From Thalassomonas actiniarum (GTDB taxonomy: Bacteria; Pseudomonadota; Gammaproteobacteria; Enterobacterales; Alteromonadaceae): a DNA stretch of 64,000 nucleotides. The stretch covers positions 4,648,603 to 4,712,602 of the forward strand of contig NZ_CP059735.1 of assembly GCF_000948975.2 (NCBI RefSeq), in the 5' to 3' direction. A program made the translations under genes and the position numbers. This document shows, in pieces, positions 46,482 to 54,800 of the stretch. The notes beneath the pieces are model-generated. The model searched no databases. It had not been told where the DNA came from and saw only the letters and a program-made list of their open reading frames with translations. Numbering within the stretch: the first letter of the stretch is position 1; every line of letters begins with the position of its first letter.

Positions 46482-46635
46482 GACGGTTTCCTCCCTTGCG
46501 ACTTAACTGCGTATAGTTGCTGGTATAAGCTGATGGTGGCTGCCTGACGGTGGGGGTTGGTATATTTTCTGTTAAACTTTCTGTTAGGTAAGCTTTAACC
46601 GATTGAAACTCTGGCATATCATTAGGATTAGCCAT
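46474..46635 (-). CDS. 53-residue unrecognised protein
   Basis: ATG at 46635 with GAGG about 9 bases upstream. The product is MANPNDMPEFQSVKAYLTES followed by a Pro/Thr-rich middle (NIPTPTVRQPPSAY) and ends LSRKGGNRHV. Its stop overlaps the start of the next small gene by 8 bases, suggesting coupling. There is no signal peptide or membrane helix. It is too short for family recognition by eye; the overlap and ribosome site are the main support. Confidence 0.45.
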   Translation of the reverse strand: MANPNDMPEFQSVKAYLTESLTENIPTPTVRQPPSAYTSNYTQLSRKGGNRHV

Positions 46636-46662
46636 GATGGATACCTCGTATATCTGTTGTGG

Positions 46663-46755
46663 TTAGCTGTCTCTGAGTGTTGCTCCACTTAGGGGCAGCG
46701 CTTGGTTTATCTGCTGGTTCTCTTCTTTAAACACCTCCGCTGACGGGGAATTCAC
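46663..46755 (-). CDS. 30-residue putative leader or small protein
   Basis: A GTG-started frame encoding MNSPSAEVFKEENQQINQAL and ending GATLRDS, 27 bases before the 53-residue gene. The ribosome site is poor (AGG directly abuts the start), so support is weak. It is listed because it continues the run of tiny, same-strand, closely spaced frames. Confidence 0.25.
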   Translation of the reverse strand: MNSPSAEVFKEENQQINQALPLSGATLRDS

Positions 46756-46928
46756 CTGTTAGTGCTAGTACAAAATACCGGAAAAATCTCCCTGGGTTGG
46801 TATTTAATGTTTATGTCAATTGCCCGCACTGTATCGATAGCAGTACGAAAGCATCAACCATATGAAATATATGGATAAAAACAAGGGGGATGGCTTGTTA
46901 CAGGGCTGCAACAGCCAAGGCAAACATA

Positions 46929-46997
46929 GCCGCATACATCCTGTATCGCCATTCCTTGTCATCCATGGCACCACGGCATACCATACATCCTGCATAT
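46929..46997. repeat. Degenerate repeat related to the 31.3-kb tandem repeat
   Basis: Contains catacatcctgta, tcatccatgg and cataccatacatcctgca, the same words as the units at 31290-31391, next to a terminator. It suggests a dispersed intergenic repeat family. Confidence 0.45.
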
Positions 46998-47032
46998 AAA
47001 AAGGCGGTTGAGATGCTCAACCGCCTTTTTTA
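46996..47032. terminator. Strong bidirectional terminator
   Basis: Perfect 15-bp stem AAAAAGGCGGTTGAG / CTCAACCGCCTTTTT with an ATG loop. It ends the aminotransferase gene on the minus strand. Confidence 0.9.
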
Positions 47033-47065
47033 CTTTTCACTTTTTATATACGAAAGCCGAAAAAC

Positions 47066-48196
47066 CTAAGCAGAAAAACGCCCTAAAGCATCTTCTAAAG
47101 CGCTCAGGCACAGGGCAACATTTTCACTTCTTGCCGCATAGCCCATCAGGCCAATACGCCAGGCTGAACCGGCAAAATCACCTAAACCAGCGCCGATTTC
47201 CAGGTTATATTCGTTTAACAAATAACTGCGTACTGCAACATCATCCACGCCTTTAGGAATAAACACGGAATTAAGCTGAGGCAAGCGCTCTTCTTGTGGC
47301 ACGATAAAATCCAGACCCAGTTTATTTAATCCCCCGGCAAGTTTCTGGTGCTGCGCCTTATGTCTGGCCCAGCTTTGCTCCAGTCCTTCCTGCTGCAAGA
47401 TCACCAAAGCTTCATGTAGTGCGTAAAGCGAATTCACCGGGGCGGTATGGTGGTAAGAGCGTTTTCCTTCACCCGACCAGTAACCCATCACCAGGGACTG
47501 ATCCAGGAACCAGCTTTGTACCGGCGTTTTACGGTTTTTAATCACCTCGGTGGCCCGCTCGCTGAAACTCACCGGCGATAAACCCGGCACACAGGATAAA
47601 CATTTCTGGCTGCCGGAATAAATGGCGTCTATGCCCCAGTCATCCACTTTCAGTTCAACGCCTCCGAGGGAAGTCACGGCATCCACTATGGTCAGGCAGT
47701 CATGCTTCCTGGCGATCTCACACAAGGTTTTGGCATCGGATAATGCACCGGTTGAGGTTTCCGCATGCACAAAAGCGACAAAGTTTGCCTGCGGGTTTTG
47801 CTTTAAGGTATCTTCGAGTTGCTGGGGATCTACCGCCCTGCCCCAGGGGCTGTCAACCACAATCAAGTTGGCGCCGCCCCTTTGTACATTCTCTATCATG
47901 CGTGCGCCAAACACACCGTTGCGGCATACCACCACGGTATCTTGTGGCGTCAGCAAATTAACAAAACAGGCTTCCATTCCGGCAGAGCCGGGAGCAGAGA
48001 CGGCGATGGTAAAGGCATTTTCCGTCTGAAAGGCATATTGCAACAGGGATTTCACTTCATCCATCATGCCGACAAAGGTGGGATCTAAATGGCCGACCGT
48101 GGGCCTGGCCAGGGCAGATAAAATGCGGGGATTAACATCTGAAGGACCCGGCCCCATTAATGTCCGCTGGGGAGGAATAAAAGACTGAATTGGCAT
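47066..48196 (-). CDS. Alanine-glyoxylate/serine-pyruvate class V aminotransferase
   Basis: 376 residues from the ATG at 48196 (AAGGA 7 bases upstream; an ATG at 48226 would add 10). It is a fold-type I PLP enzyme: substrate loop LMGPGPSDVNPRILSAL, SAPGSAGMEACFVNLL, the PLP-contacting Asp in TIVDAVTSLGG, and the Schiff-base lysine in IYSGSQKCLSCVPG. The C-terminal GAGLGDFAGSAWRIGLMGY matches AGXT-type enzymes, which transfer amino groups from alanine or serine to glyoxylate. The exact substrate pair is not deducible. It is a single gene with a strong terminator. Confidence 0.9.
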   Translation of the reverse strand: MPIQSFIPPQRTLMGPGPSDVNPRILSALARPTVGHLDPTFVGMMDEVKSLLQYAFQTENAFTIAVSAPGSAGMEACFVNLLTPQDTVVVCRNGVFGARMIENVQRGGANLIVVDSPWGRAVDPQQLEDTLKQNPQANFVAFVHAETSTGALSDAKTLCEIARKHDCLTIVDAVTSLGGVELKVDDWGIDAIYSGSQKCLSCVPGLSPVSFSERATEVIKNRKTPVQSWFLDQSLVMGYWSGEGKRSYHHTAPVNSLYALHEALVILQQEGLEQSWARHKAQHQKLAGGLNKLGLDFIVPQEERLPQLNSVFIPKGVDDVAVRSYLLNEYNLEIGAGLGDFAGSAWRIGLMGYAARSENVALCLSALEDALGRFSA

Positions 48197-48422
48197 AGCT
48201 GTATCCTTAAAGAAATGGTTCTTCACCTTAACATTGAAAACTTGCCCAGTTCAATTACCCGGCTGCTAAATTAACGGCAATAAAGCTGAACAAATTTCAC
48301 CTATTACTAAAATAAACAATTTAATCAATATCATGAGTATTGCTGGCCGGGTGCTATAGTAAAAGGTACTATACCGGCACCTAACTCTTAACAAGCTAAT
48401 AATCAGCTAAGCAGCAGTACAT

Positions 48423-48956
48423 ATGGCACTTAAAGCAACTATTTTTAAAGCCAATATCCAACTCTCAGATATGGATCGTAACTATTACGATACCCTGCAA
48501 TTAACCATTGCCCAACATCCGTCGGAAACCGATCTGCGCATGATGGTACGTATCATCGCCTTTATCTTAAACGCCAATGAAAACCTGCAATTCGGTAAAG
48601 GCGTCAGCGACGAAGACGAAGCGGCGTTATGGCAAATGAACTACGCCGAAGAAATTGAACTGTGGATCGAGTTAGGTCAGGTAGACAGCAAAAGAATTAA
48701 AAAAGCCTGCAACCGCGCCAATGAAGTCAAACTCTATTGTTACGGCAGCAGCGTTGATACCTGGTGGTCGCAGGTGGCCGGTAAAATGCGCCAGTTTGAC
48801 AAATTATCCATAGAGCAATTTGATGTTGCCACCACCAATGCCCTCACCGACTTGGTCAGCCGCACCATGGAATTTCAATGCAGCATCCAGGATGGTCAGT
48901 TATGGCTGACCTCCGGCGATAACACCGTTCTGGTTGAAACCAAAAAACTGTTATAA
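48423..48956 (+). CDS. yaeQ: YaeQ family protein
   Basis: 177 residues, the family's usual length. The start MALKATIFKANIQLSDMDRNYYDTLQLTIAQHPSETDLRMM, then FGKGVSDEDEAALWQ and WIELGQVDSKRIKKAC are characteristic. YaeQ has a PD-(D/E)XK-nuclease-like fold, but its activity is unclear; the E. coli protein was linked to RfaH suppression. Divergent from the aminotransferase gene. Confidence 0.92.
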   Translation: MALKATIFKANIQLSDMDRNYYDTLQLTIAQHPSETDLRMMVRIIAFILNANENLQFGKGVSDEDEAALWQMNYAEEIELWIELGQVDSKRIKKACNRANEVKLYCYGSSVDTWWSQVAGKMRQFDKLSIEQFDVATTNALTDLVSRTMEFQCSIQDGQLWLTSGDNTVLVETKKLL

Positions 48957-49131
48957 CTTCCCGCTATTCATAGAAAAGTGACAAAAAAGCACAAAAAGGT
49001 AGCCGATAGAAAAAAGCTGTTACCTTTTCGCTATTGCAATCTCAGGCGCTTTTTACAACACTGAGCATCTGCAATAGCAAGCAATGTATAACAATAAGAG
49101 CCCGTTAAGGGTCTTGAGGATATCAACACCT

Positions 49132-50484
49132 ATGAACTTAAATAAACGATTAGTAAAACGCAGCTTCAGCCAACATAAGCTGCCAGTGGCAATGGCCGCA
49201 GCATTCGCCCTGATGCCCTTTAGCCAGGGCATGGCAAAACTTTCCATGGAAAATATGACCCGGGATATTACTTACCTGGCCAGCGATGAGCTCAGGGGGC
49301 GGGCAAGTTTTTCCAAGGAAATCGACCAGGCCGCCGACTACATCAGCAAACGTTTTACCGATATCGGCCTTAAGCCCATGGCGGGCCACACCAGCTTTAA
49401 GCAAAGCTTTTCCATTTACAGCATTAGCCAAAAATCACTTAAGGTCAGTTTAAACAATCAGGTGATTGATAAAGAAAATCTGGCCATGGCCAGCACCATG
49501 CCTGCTTTTTCCTGGCAACAAGCCGATGCGGTAAAAACCCATGTCATCGGTGAAAAGGATAATCTGCGTGATGCCCTGAGAAAATTGAATCGGGAAGGCG
49601 GCCAACATCTGGTATTGCTACATCCCGCCCAAAAAGCCCTGTTCCAGCGCTACCAGCATTATTTTAAGCGCGGATTAACCAAACTTGAACTCGGGCACCA
49701 GGGCGCAATCGTGATTGCCTTAACCGATCTCACCACGCTTGACAGGGTGGATATCACAGGCACAACAGACACCAAGCAGCAGCGGCTGACCAATGTGGTC
49801 GGGATATTACCGGGTAAAAGCCAGGCAAAAGAAATCGTGCTCTATAGCGGCCATTATGATCATATCGGGGTCAATAACGAAGGAGAAGGTGATGTCATCA
49901 ACAACGGCGCCGATGATGATGCCTCAGGCACCACCGCTATGATCAACCTGGCGGAGCATTTCGCCCAACAAAAAGACAATGCCAGAACCCTGATGTTCAG
50001 CGCCTTTACCGCAGAAGAAATTGGCGGTTTCGGCTCCAAGGCATTTTCAAAGCAGCTCAAGCCTGAGCAGGTGGTGGCAATGATCAATATTGAAATGATC
50101 GGCAAACCGTCGAAATTCGGCGCAGGTACCATATGGATGACAGGCATGGAGCGCTCTGATTTGGGCGAGTTGCTCAACAAACAAATCAAGGAAGAAAAAC
50201 ACAAAATCCATAAGGACCCTTACCCTGAGCAAGGGTTATTTTACCGCTCGGATAATGCCACCCTGGCCCGTTTAGGGGTACCGGCCCACAGTTTCAGCAG
50301 TACCCAGCTGGATAAAGATCAGCATTACCACCAGGTCAGTGATGACTTGGCCAGCCTGGATCTTGACTCCATGTTTAAGGTGATCCAGACCCTGGCCACG
50401 GGTACCCGGGGCCTGGTTGACGGCACAGTGACCCCGTCAAGAATTGATCCCGCCCAGGTACATGGCACCGGCCTGATTTACTAA
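49132..50484 (+). CDS. Secreted M28-family metallopeptidase
   Basis: 450 residues from the ATG at 49132; an earlier ATG at 49084 lacks a site. A signal peptide ends near FSQGMA. The two-zinc site is visible: His in YSGHYDHIGV, the bridging Asp in NNGADDDASGT, Glu-Glu in FTAEEIGGFGSK, an acidic ligand in INIEMIGK (Glu, where aminopeptidase prototypes have Asp) and His in VPAHSFSST. A PA-like insert precedes the catalytic part. Probably a periplasmic or secreted aminopeptidase supplying peptides or amino acids. A strong terminator follows. Confidence 0.88.
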   Translation: MNLNKRLVKRSFSQHKLPVAMAAAFALMPFSQGMAKLSMENMTRDITYLASDELRGRASFSKEIDQAADYISKRFTDIGLKPMAGHTSFKQSFSIYSISQKSLKVSLNNQVIDKENLAMASTMPAFSWQQADAVKTHVIGEKDNLRDALRKLNREGGQHLVLLHPAQKALFQRYQHYFKRGLTKLELGHQGAIVIALTDLTTLDRVDITGTTDTKQQRLTNVVGILPGKSQAKEIVLYSGHYDHIGVNNEGEGDVINNGADDDASGTTAMINLAEHFAQQKDNARTLMFSAFTAEEIGGFGSKAFSKQLKPEQVVAMINIEMIGKPSKFGAGTIWMTGMERSDLGELLNKQIKEEKHKIHKDPYPEQGLFYRSDNATLARLGVPAHSFSSTQLDKDQHYHQVSDDLASLDLDSMFKVIQTLATGTRGLVDGTVTPSRIDPAQVHGTGLIY

Positions 50485-50503
50485 AACGGCTGAAAACAAG
50501 ATA

Positions 50504-50554
50504 GAAGGGTTTATTGCCGCTTTAAACAGGCAAGGCGATAAACCTTTCTTTTAA
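50504..50554 (+). terminator. Terminator of the M28 peptidase gene
   Basis: A 15-bp stem GAAGGGTTTATTGCC / GGCGATAAACCTTTC with two wobble pairs, then TTTTAAT. It separates the peptidase from the convergent LysR gene. Confidence 0.85.
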
Positions 50555-50588
50555 TAACGCCCTTTCTTCCCGTCAGCCAAATAAAGCA

Positions 50589-51503
50589 CTATACCGGCAA
50601 AAAAGCGGCAAACTTTTCCATCACAAAGTCTTTAAAGGTTTGCAGCCTCTGCGGCTGATGCTTATCCTGCAGATAAACCAAATATAAAGGTGTCGACTGC
50701 ACTTTCCAGTCGCTAAACACCGGCTCAAGCTCACCGCTTTTAAGCTCGTTTTGACAATATAACTCCGGCACCCGGATGATACCGTTACCGGCTAAAGCGG
50801 ACGACACCATGGTCCGGCCGTTTTTACATCTGAGACTGGCGCTAACGGGCACCTCAAGCTTCTTGGAGCTGGCCAGGCTGATAAAAGCCCAGTGGTGCAT
50901 GCTGCCGACAATACATCTGTGATGCTTTAAGTCTTTAGGATCACCGGGGCGGCCATGTTGCTTTAAATAACCCGGACTGGCAAAAGTGTCTATATGGATA
51001 TCAGTCAGTTTTCTCGCGATTAACGCCGAATCATCAAGCTGGCCCATACGAAAAACAAAATCGAACTCCCCCGAGACCAGATCGACCCGGCGGCTGCTAA
51101 AGTCCAGCTCAATACTGACCCCGGGATATGCCGCCATAAAATCATTCACCAGAGGCGCAACCATATCTTCCCCGATAAAACCGCCAACACAGTTAATTTT
51201 AATCAGCCCATGCAGCGATGCTGAGCTCTCCAACACCCTGTCAACCGCCGTATCTATACTGCGTAGCGAGCTTTGGCAACGTTCAAAAAACGCCTCCCCC
51301 TGGGGCGTGAGTTTCTGGGTTCTGGTGGTACGGGTTAACAGGGTTACCCCTAAGTCAGACTCAAGTTGCGCCAGTTGCTTTGAAATATGCGAGCGGGAAC
51401 ACATCAACACTTCGGCAGCGTTAGTAAAGCTGCCACTTTGTGCAAGGACTACAAATGTCCGGATATCTGAAAGACTGATTTTTTGTTTCATGGTCTGGTG
51501 CAT
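50589..51503 (-). CDS. LysR-family transcriptional regulator
   Basis: About 304 residues from the ATG at 51503 (another ATG at 51491 is possible); a much longer open frame upstream has no LysR features. The N-terminal HTH is SLSDIRTFVVLAQSGSFTNAAEVLMCSRSHISKQLAQLESDLGVTLLTRTTR, and the effector domain follows. The subgroup resembles CrgA/DsdC-like LysR proteins. It is divergent from an SDR gene across about 246 bases, so it likely controls that gene. Confidence 0.9.
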   Translation of the reverse strand: MHQTMKQKISLSDIRTFVVLAQSGSFTNAAEVLMCSRSHISKQLAQLESDLGVTLLTRTTRTQKLTPQGEAFFERCQSSLRSIDTAVDRVLESSASLHGLIKINCVGGFIGEDMVAPLVNDFMAAYPGVSIELDFSSRRVDLVSGEFDFVFRMGQLDDSALIARKLTDIHIDTFASPGYLKQHGRPGDPKDLKHHRCIVGSMHHWAFISLASSKKLEVPVSASLRCKNGRTMVSSALAGNGIIRVPELYCQNELKSGELEPVFSDWKVQSTPLYLVYLQDKHQPQRLQTFKDFVMEKFAAFLPV

Positions 51504-51749
51504 TGTCAATGGTAAGTAAACAAAATTATCAATTATTAAGCCATGCTGATCAATTAATCCTAAAGAGAAAGCAAAATAACAAGTTAAAGACTTTAACTTA
51601 ATCACATGATTTATTGACAGTTTCCAGAATTGTTTCCCCAGAGTCACAACAGATGTAGCAAAAAGCGCATATATCAGCAGCATCCCCTTAAGTATCATTT
51701 CCTCCGCAGCAAACACACCAGCCAAAACAAACAGGTTTACGAGGTAAAA

Positions 51750-52469
51750 ATGAAAAATTTAGTTGTGATCACAGGCGCCAGTTCAGGCATAGGCGAAGCA
51801 TTAGCCAGGCAAATGAGCGCCCTGGGACATCCGCTGTTATTGCTGGCCAGGCGTCTTGAAAAACTTGAAGCATTGGCTTTACCTAACTGTATTTGTGCCA
51901 AAGTGGATATCACAGATCAAGCTTCATTCCAGGCGGCAATCGATAACGCGGTAGCGCAATATGGCCCGGTGGATCTGCTGGTCAACAATGCCGGGGTGAT
52001 GTTGCTGGGACAAATTGACAGCCAGAGCGCTGCAGAATGGCAAACCATGTACGATGTTAACGTGCTGGGTTTACTCAACGGCATGCAAAGCGTGCTTGCC
52101 GACATGAAAGAGAGAAATACAGGCACTATCGTCAATATCAGCTCTATCGCCGGCAGAAAAACATTCGGCAACCATGCCGCCTACTGCGGCACTAAATTCG
52201 CCGTACACGCCATCTCAGAAAACGTCAGGGAAGAAGTTGCCGATGCCAATGTCCGTGTTATTACCATAGCACCGGGCGCCGTTGAAACCGAGCTGCTTTC
52301 CCATACGACATCAGATGAAATCATTGCCGGTTACCAATCGTGGAAAGAGGACATGGGCGGCGTATTAGCCGCTGTTGATGTCGCCAATGCCGTATCTTTT
52401 GCCTACCGCCAACCGCAAAATGTCTGTATCCGGGAAATCGTACTGGCGGCAACCAGGCAGCAGCCATAA
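51750..52469 (+). CDS. Short-chain dehydrogenase/reductase
   Basis: 239 residues from the ATG at 51750, which has GAGG at 7 bases; the open frame extends further upstream without a site. NAD(P)-binding TGASSGIG near the start, NNAG, the catalytic Ser in NISSIAG and Tyr/Lys in YCGTKFAV are all present, so it should be active. It belongs to the classical SDR subgroup near YdfG/serine 3-dehydrogenase-like enzymes; substrate unknown. A strong terminator follows. Confidence 0.9.
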   Translation: MKNLVVITGASSGIGEALARQMSALGHPLLLLARRLEKLEALALPNCICAKVDITDQASFQAAIDNAVAQYGPVDLLVNNAGVMLLGQIDSQSAAEWQTMYDVNVLGLLNGMQSVLADMKERNTGTIVNISSIAGRKTFGNHAAYCGTKFAVHAISENVREEVADANVRVITIAPGAVETELLSHTTSDEIIAGYQSWKEDMGGVLAAVDVANAVSFAYRQPQNVCIREIVLAATRQQP

Positions 52470-52517
52470 GTCCAGGCTAAAGACCTTCCCCTGCTCAACC
52501 GAGGCTTTCCAGACAAA

Positions 52518-52545
52518 CTCCGCCGCTTTATTGGCGGAGTTTTTT
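52518..52545 (+). terminator. Terminator of the SDR gene
   Basis: CTCCGCC / GGCGGAG with an 8-base loop and T6. Confidence 0.9.
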
Positions 52546-52777
52546 ACCGGTAAAATCTACTCAAACAGCACTATTCACTGATACTCTGCTGACAGGGCAG
52601 GACAGGAATGGTGTCGTCTCTGCCTTCCCCCAAAACCCCCAATGATCCCGCCTCGGGGAGAAATTTGTCCCACTGATGTTAACTGTGCGGATAACACTAT
52701 CAAATCCCACAAGTAAAATTTATAATAACGGTATTCAAGACAGATAACCCCTGCCCCGCTAACATTCAGGTAGTAAC

Positions 52778-53191
52778 ATGAACACAGAAAACAAATATTT
52801 AAATAACCCGCTGCATGGCCTGAAACTGGAGACACTGCTAACAGAAATAGTAGACCAATATGGCTGGGAAATATTACACGCCTATTTGAATCTGAAATGT
52901 TTTAAAACCAAGCCCAGCATAGCTTCAAGCATCAAGTTCCTGAAGAAAACCGACTGGGCCAGGGAAAAAGTAGAAGCCTTTTACCTCTATCAGTTTAAAA
53001 ACCTGCCCAGGGCAGACAGTGAACAATTCCAATTACCGCCGCGCGAACGCATTATTCCGGCCCATCAAAAGCCGAAAGAACCTGCGGTATTAAGCTTTGA
53101 AGACGCGGAACGCCTGCGCCAGAAAAAAGCAAAGAAATCCAGGGAAAAAGCCTCAAGTGCTGCAAATCCCTGGGCTAATTGGGGTAAGTAG
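52778..53191 (+). CDS. VF530 family (DUF2132) DNA-binding-like protein
   Basis: 137 residues. The N-terminal 70 residues ([52 protein letters not shown]) are the DUF2132/VF530 domain, named from a Vibrio fischeri structure and suggested to bind DNA. The extra C-terminal half is basic and unstructured-looking ([18 protein letters not shown]) and may add nucleic-acid contacts. Function unknown. Confidence 0.85.
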   Translation: MNTENKYLNNPLHGLKLETLLTEIVDQYGWEILHAYLNLKCFKTKPSIASSIKFLKKTDWAREKVEAFYLYQFKNLPRADSEQFQLPPRERIIPAHQKPKEPAVLSFEDAERLRQKKAKKSREKASSAANPWANWGK

Positions 53192-53204
53192 CAAAGCAAA
53201 CAGT

Positions 53205-53227
53205 CAGGAGCTGACAATAAGCTCCTG
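53205..53227. terminator. Possible hairpin between convergent genes
   Basis: CAGGAGCT / AGCTCCTG, 8-bp stem, 7-base loop, no T-run. It lies between the VF530-type and DGC-type genes. Confidence 0.35.
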
Positions 53228-53246
53228 CATGCTGTAAGATAAGTGT

Positions 53247-53630
53247 TTAAGGAAAGGTGATCCCCGATTTACGCAGTTCACCATAGATATTCTCCAGGGC
53301 AACACTGTTCTCGATCAGCGAGTTTTCATCCTTGCCGCGTTTTTCAAAACCAAAGCGGCTGATGTCAAAATAAAATTCGGGGGTCAAATCACAGGCACTT
53401 AAGCAAGCTTTAGTGCAACCGAGACCGCAACCGTCAATGGCAATAATGGGACGGCCGGAATAAGCTAACTCGGCTACCGGTTTCACTTTGCCGATCACGC
53501 CTGAAATACAAGACATTTCTGCAATACCGTCACTGTCCAGCATTGAAGAAATATCATGTGCTATCTGTGCCAGGTTGGAGCAACCCGAGCAGGAATAAAC
53601 GATGGGGTTTTTAACCACTGTCATGTTCAA
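53247..53630 (-). CDS. DGC-domain putative zinc-binding protein
   Basis: 127 residues. Cysteine motifs are typical of the DGC family: CSGCSN near the N-terminus, AEMSCISGV in the middle and IDGCGLGCTKAC. These cysteines likely bind zinc or another metal. Known relatives occur beside metal or respiratory genes, but the function is unproven. A second ATG two codons in is also possible as the start. Transcribed alone, divergent from the unknown gene at 53875. Confidence 0.8.
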   Translation of the reverse strand: MNMTVVKNPIVYSCSGCSNLAQIAHDISSMLDSDGIAEMSCISGVIGKVKPVAELAYSGRPIIAIDGCGLGCTKACLSACDLTPEFYFDISRFGFEKRGKDENSLIENSVALENIYGELRKSGITFP

Positions 53631-53874
53631 CTCTCACAATTCTCGCATGCTAACCATTGTAACGACCCAAGTAAAAACGGCATTGATCAGGATCAAGCTT
53701 TCTTATATTAGCTATAAAATTAGCAACTTGGGTCATTCCATCGTCAAAACACTCCCTCCAGGGCTTATCTTATCCGTCAACGGGATAAATATTACAATTC
53801 CCTTAGACATTGTTAACAAGTAAAGGCTTATGTAGAATAATCCTGAAATTTAACTTTTAAAGTAATGGATTAAA

Positions 53875-54783
53875 ATGCTCCTCCAACAATTTAAAGATCT
53901 ATTAGAAAACCTTAAAGGTGACTTCCAGTATTCAGATCAAATAGCACCGGCTTTACAAGAACTAAAACAATATCAGCCCAACACCATAGTGGAATATCAG
54001 CCGGTATACATGAAAAAAGCCTTAGGGCAAATCAAGGCAGTAGCGGCTCAGGAAGCATTCAAAAAAATTGTCATACTCAGCTGCCTCATTGAAAACTGGG
54101 ACGACTTTACGCCTGCCAATTATAGCCAATCGGTTTTAGATCAATATCAGATCATCTTTAACCGCATTCTGAGCAATTGTGAAAATAGTGACGGCTGGGG
54201 CGAGCAAAAGCTTGATGTCTATTGGAAGGAGCTTGCCATGGCCAGGCAACTCATGTTTCCTGCCGGGGCACAAATCAGTGAAAACTACTCAGGTTTCAGC
54301 GCCAAGCAGGGTATCCATTTAAACCGTTTGGGAACCCTTTCCTTTCTGTCATTTCTCGCCGCACACGGAGGCAGTAAGGGCTATTATCAAATCCATACCT
54401 ATACCCCTGAGCTCGGTCGCTTTAATGAACAGGGCTGGAACGACTGTTATGTCAGGTTGGCCCAGATGATGAAAGTAAACCCGAAAGTCAAAGGATTCTT
54501 TGGTATTAGCTGGTTTTATGATCCCCAGTTGGCCGATATCAGCCCGCGACTCATGTATCTGCAATCTATCCCATTACAAAACGGGGCTAAAAGCTTTTAT
54601 ATGGGAAAAGATGAAACCGGCAATGCCATCAGCAAATCCAAATCCCGGCTGAAACTATACGAAGAAGGTAAATATACTCCCCAGTCCTACTTGCTTGTCT
54701 GGCCCCGTGAAGCACTGATTGCCTGGGCTGATGAATATGTCAAAGCCAACCCCGGCGACGAACATAAAGCAGTAGTAAACTAA
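53875..54783 (+). CDS. Unrecognised 302-residue protein paired with a deacetylase-like gene
   Basis: No family recognised. There is no signal peptide or membrane helix, so it is probably cytoplasmic. It is rich in aromatic residues in the second half (GYYQIHTYTPELGRF, VKGFFGISWFYDPQL). A conserved-looking LVWPREALIAWADEY lies near the end. The N-terminal 130 residues look helical. Its stop is 17 bases before the next gene, and the two share strand and style, so they are very likely one operon. An enzyme or acyl-/glycosyl-type role would fit the partner, but nothing in the sequence proves it. Confidence 0.7.
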   Translation: MLLQQFKDLLENLKGDFQYSDQIAPALQELKQYQPNTIVEYQPVYMKKALGQIKAVAAQEAFKKIVILSCLIENWDDFTPANYSQSVLDQYQIIFNRILSNCENSDGWGEQKLDVYWKELAMARQLMFPAGAQISENYSGFSAKQGIHLNRLGTLSFLSFLAAHGGSKGYYQIHTYTPELGRFNEQGWNDCYVRLAQMMKVNPKVKGFFGISWFYDPQLADISPRLMYLQSIPLQNGAKSFYMGKDETGNAISKSKSRLKLYEEGKYTPQSYLLVWPREALIAWADEYVKANPGDEHKAVVN

Positions 54784-54800
54784 TTCGAGATAAAAGCAGC

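Noticed and set aside
53602-53823. Plus-strand ORF of 73 codons
   Set aside because: Overlaps the start of the DGC gene and has no ribosome site or family likeness; probably chance in an AT-rich gap.
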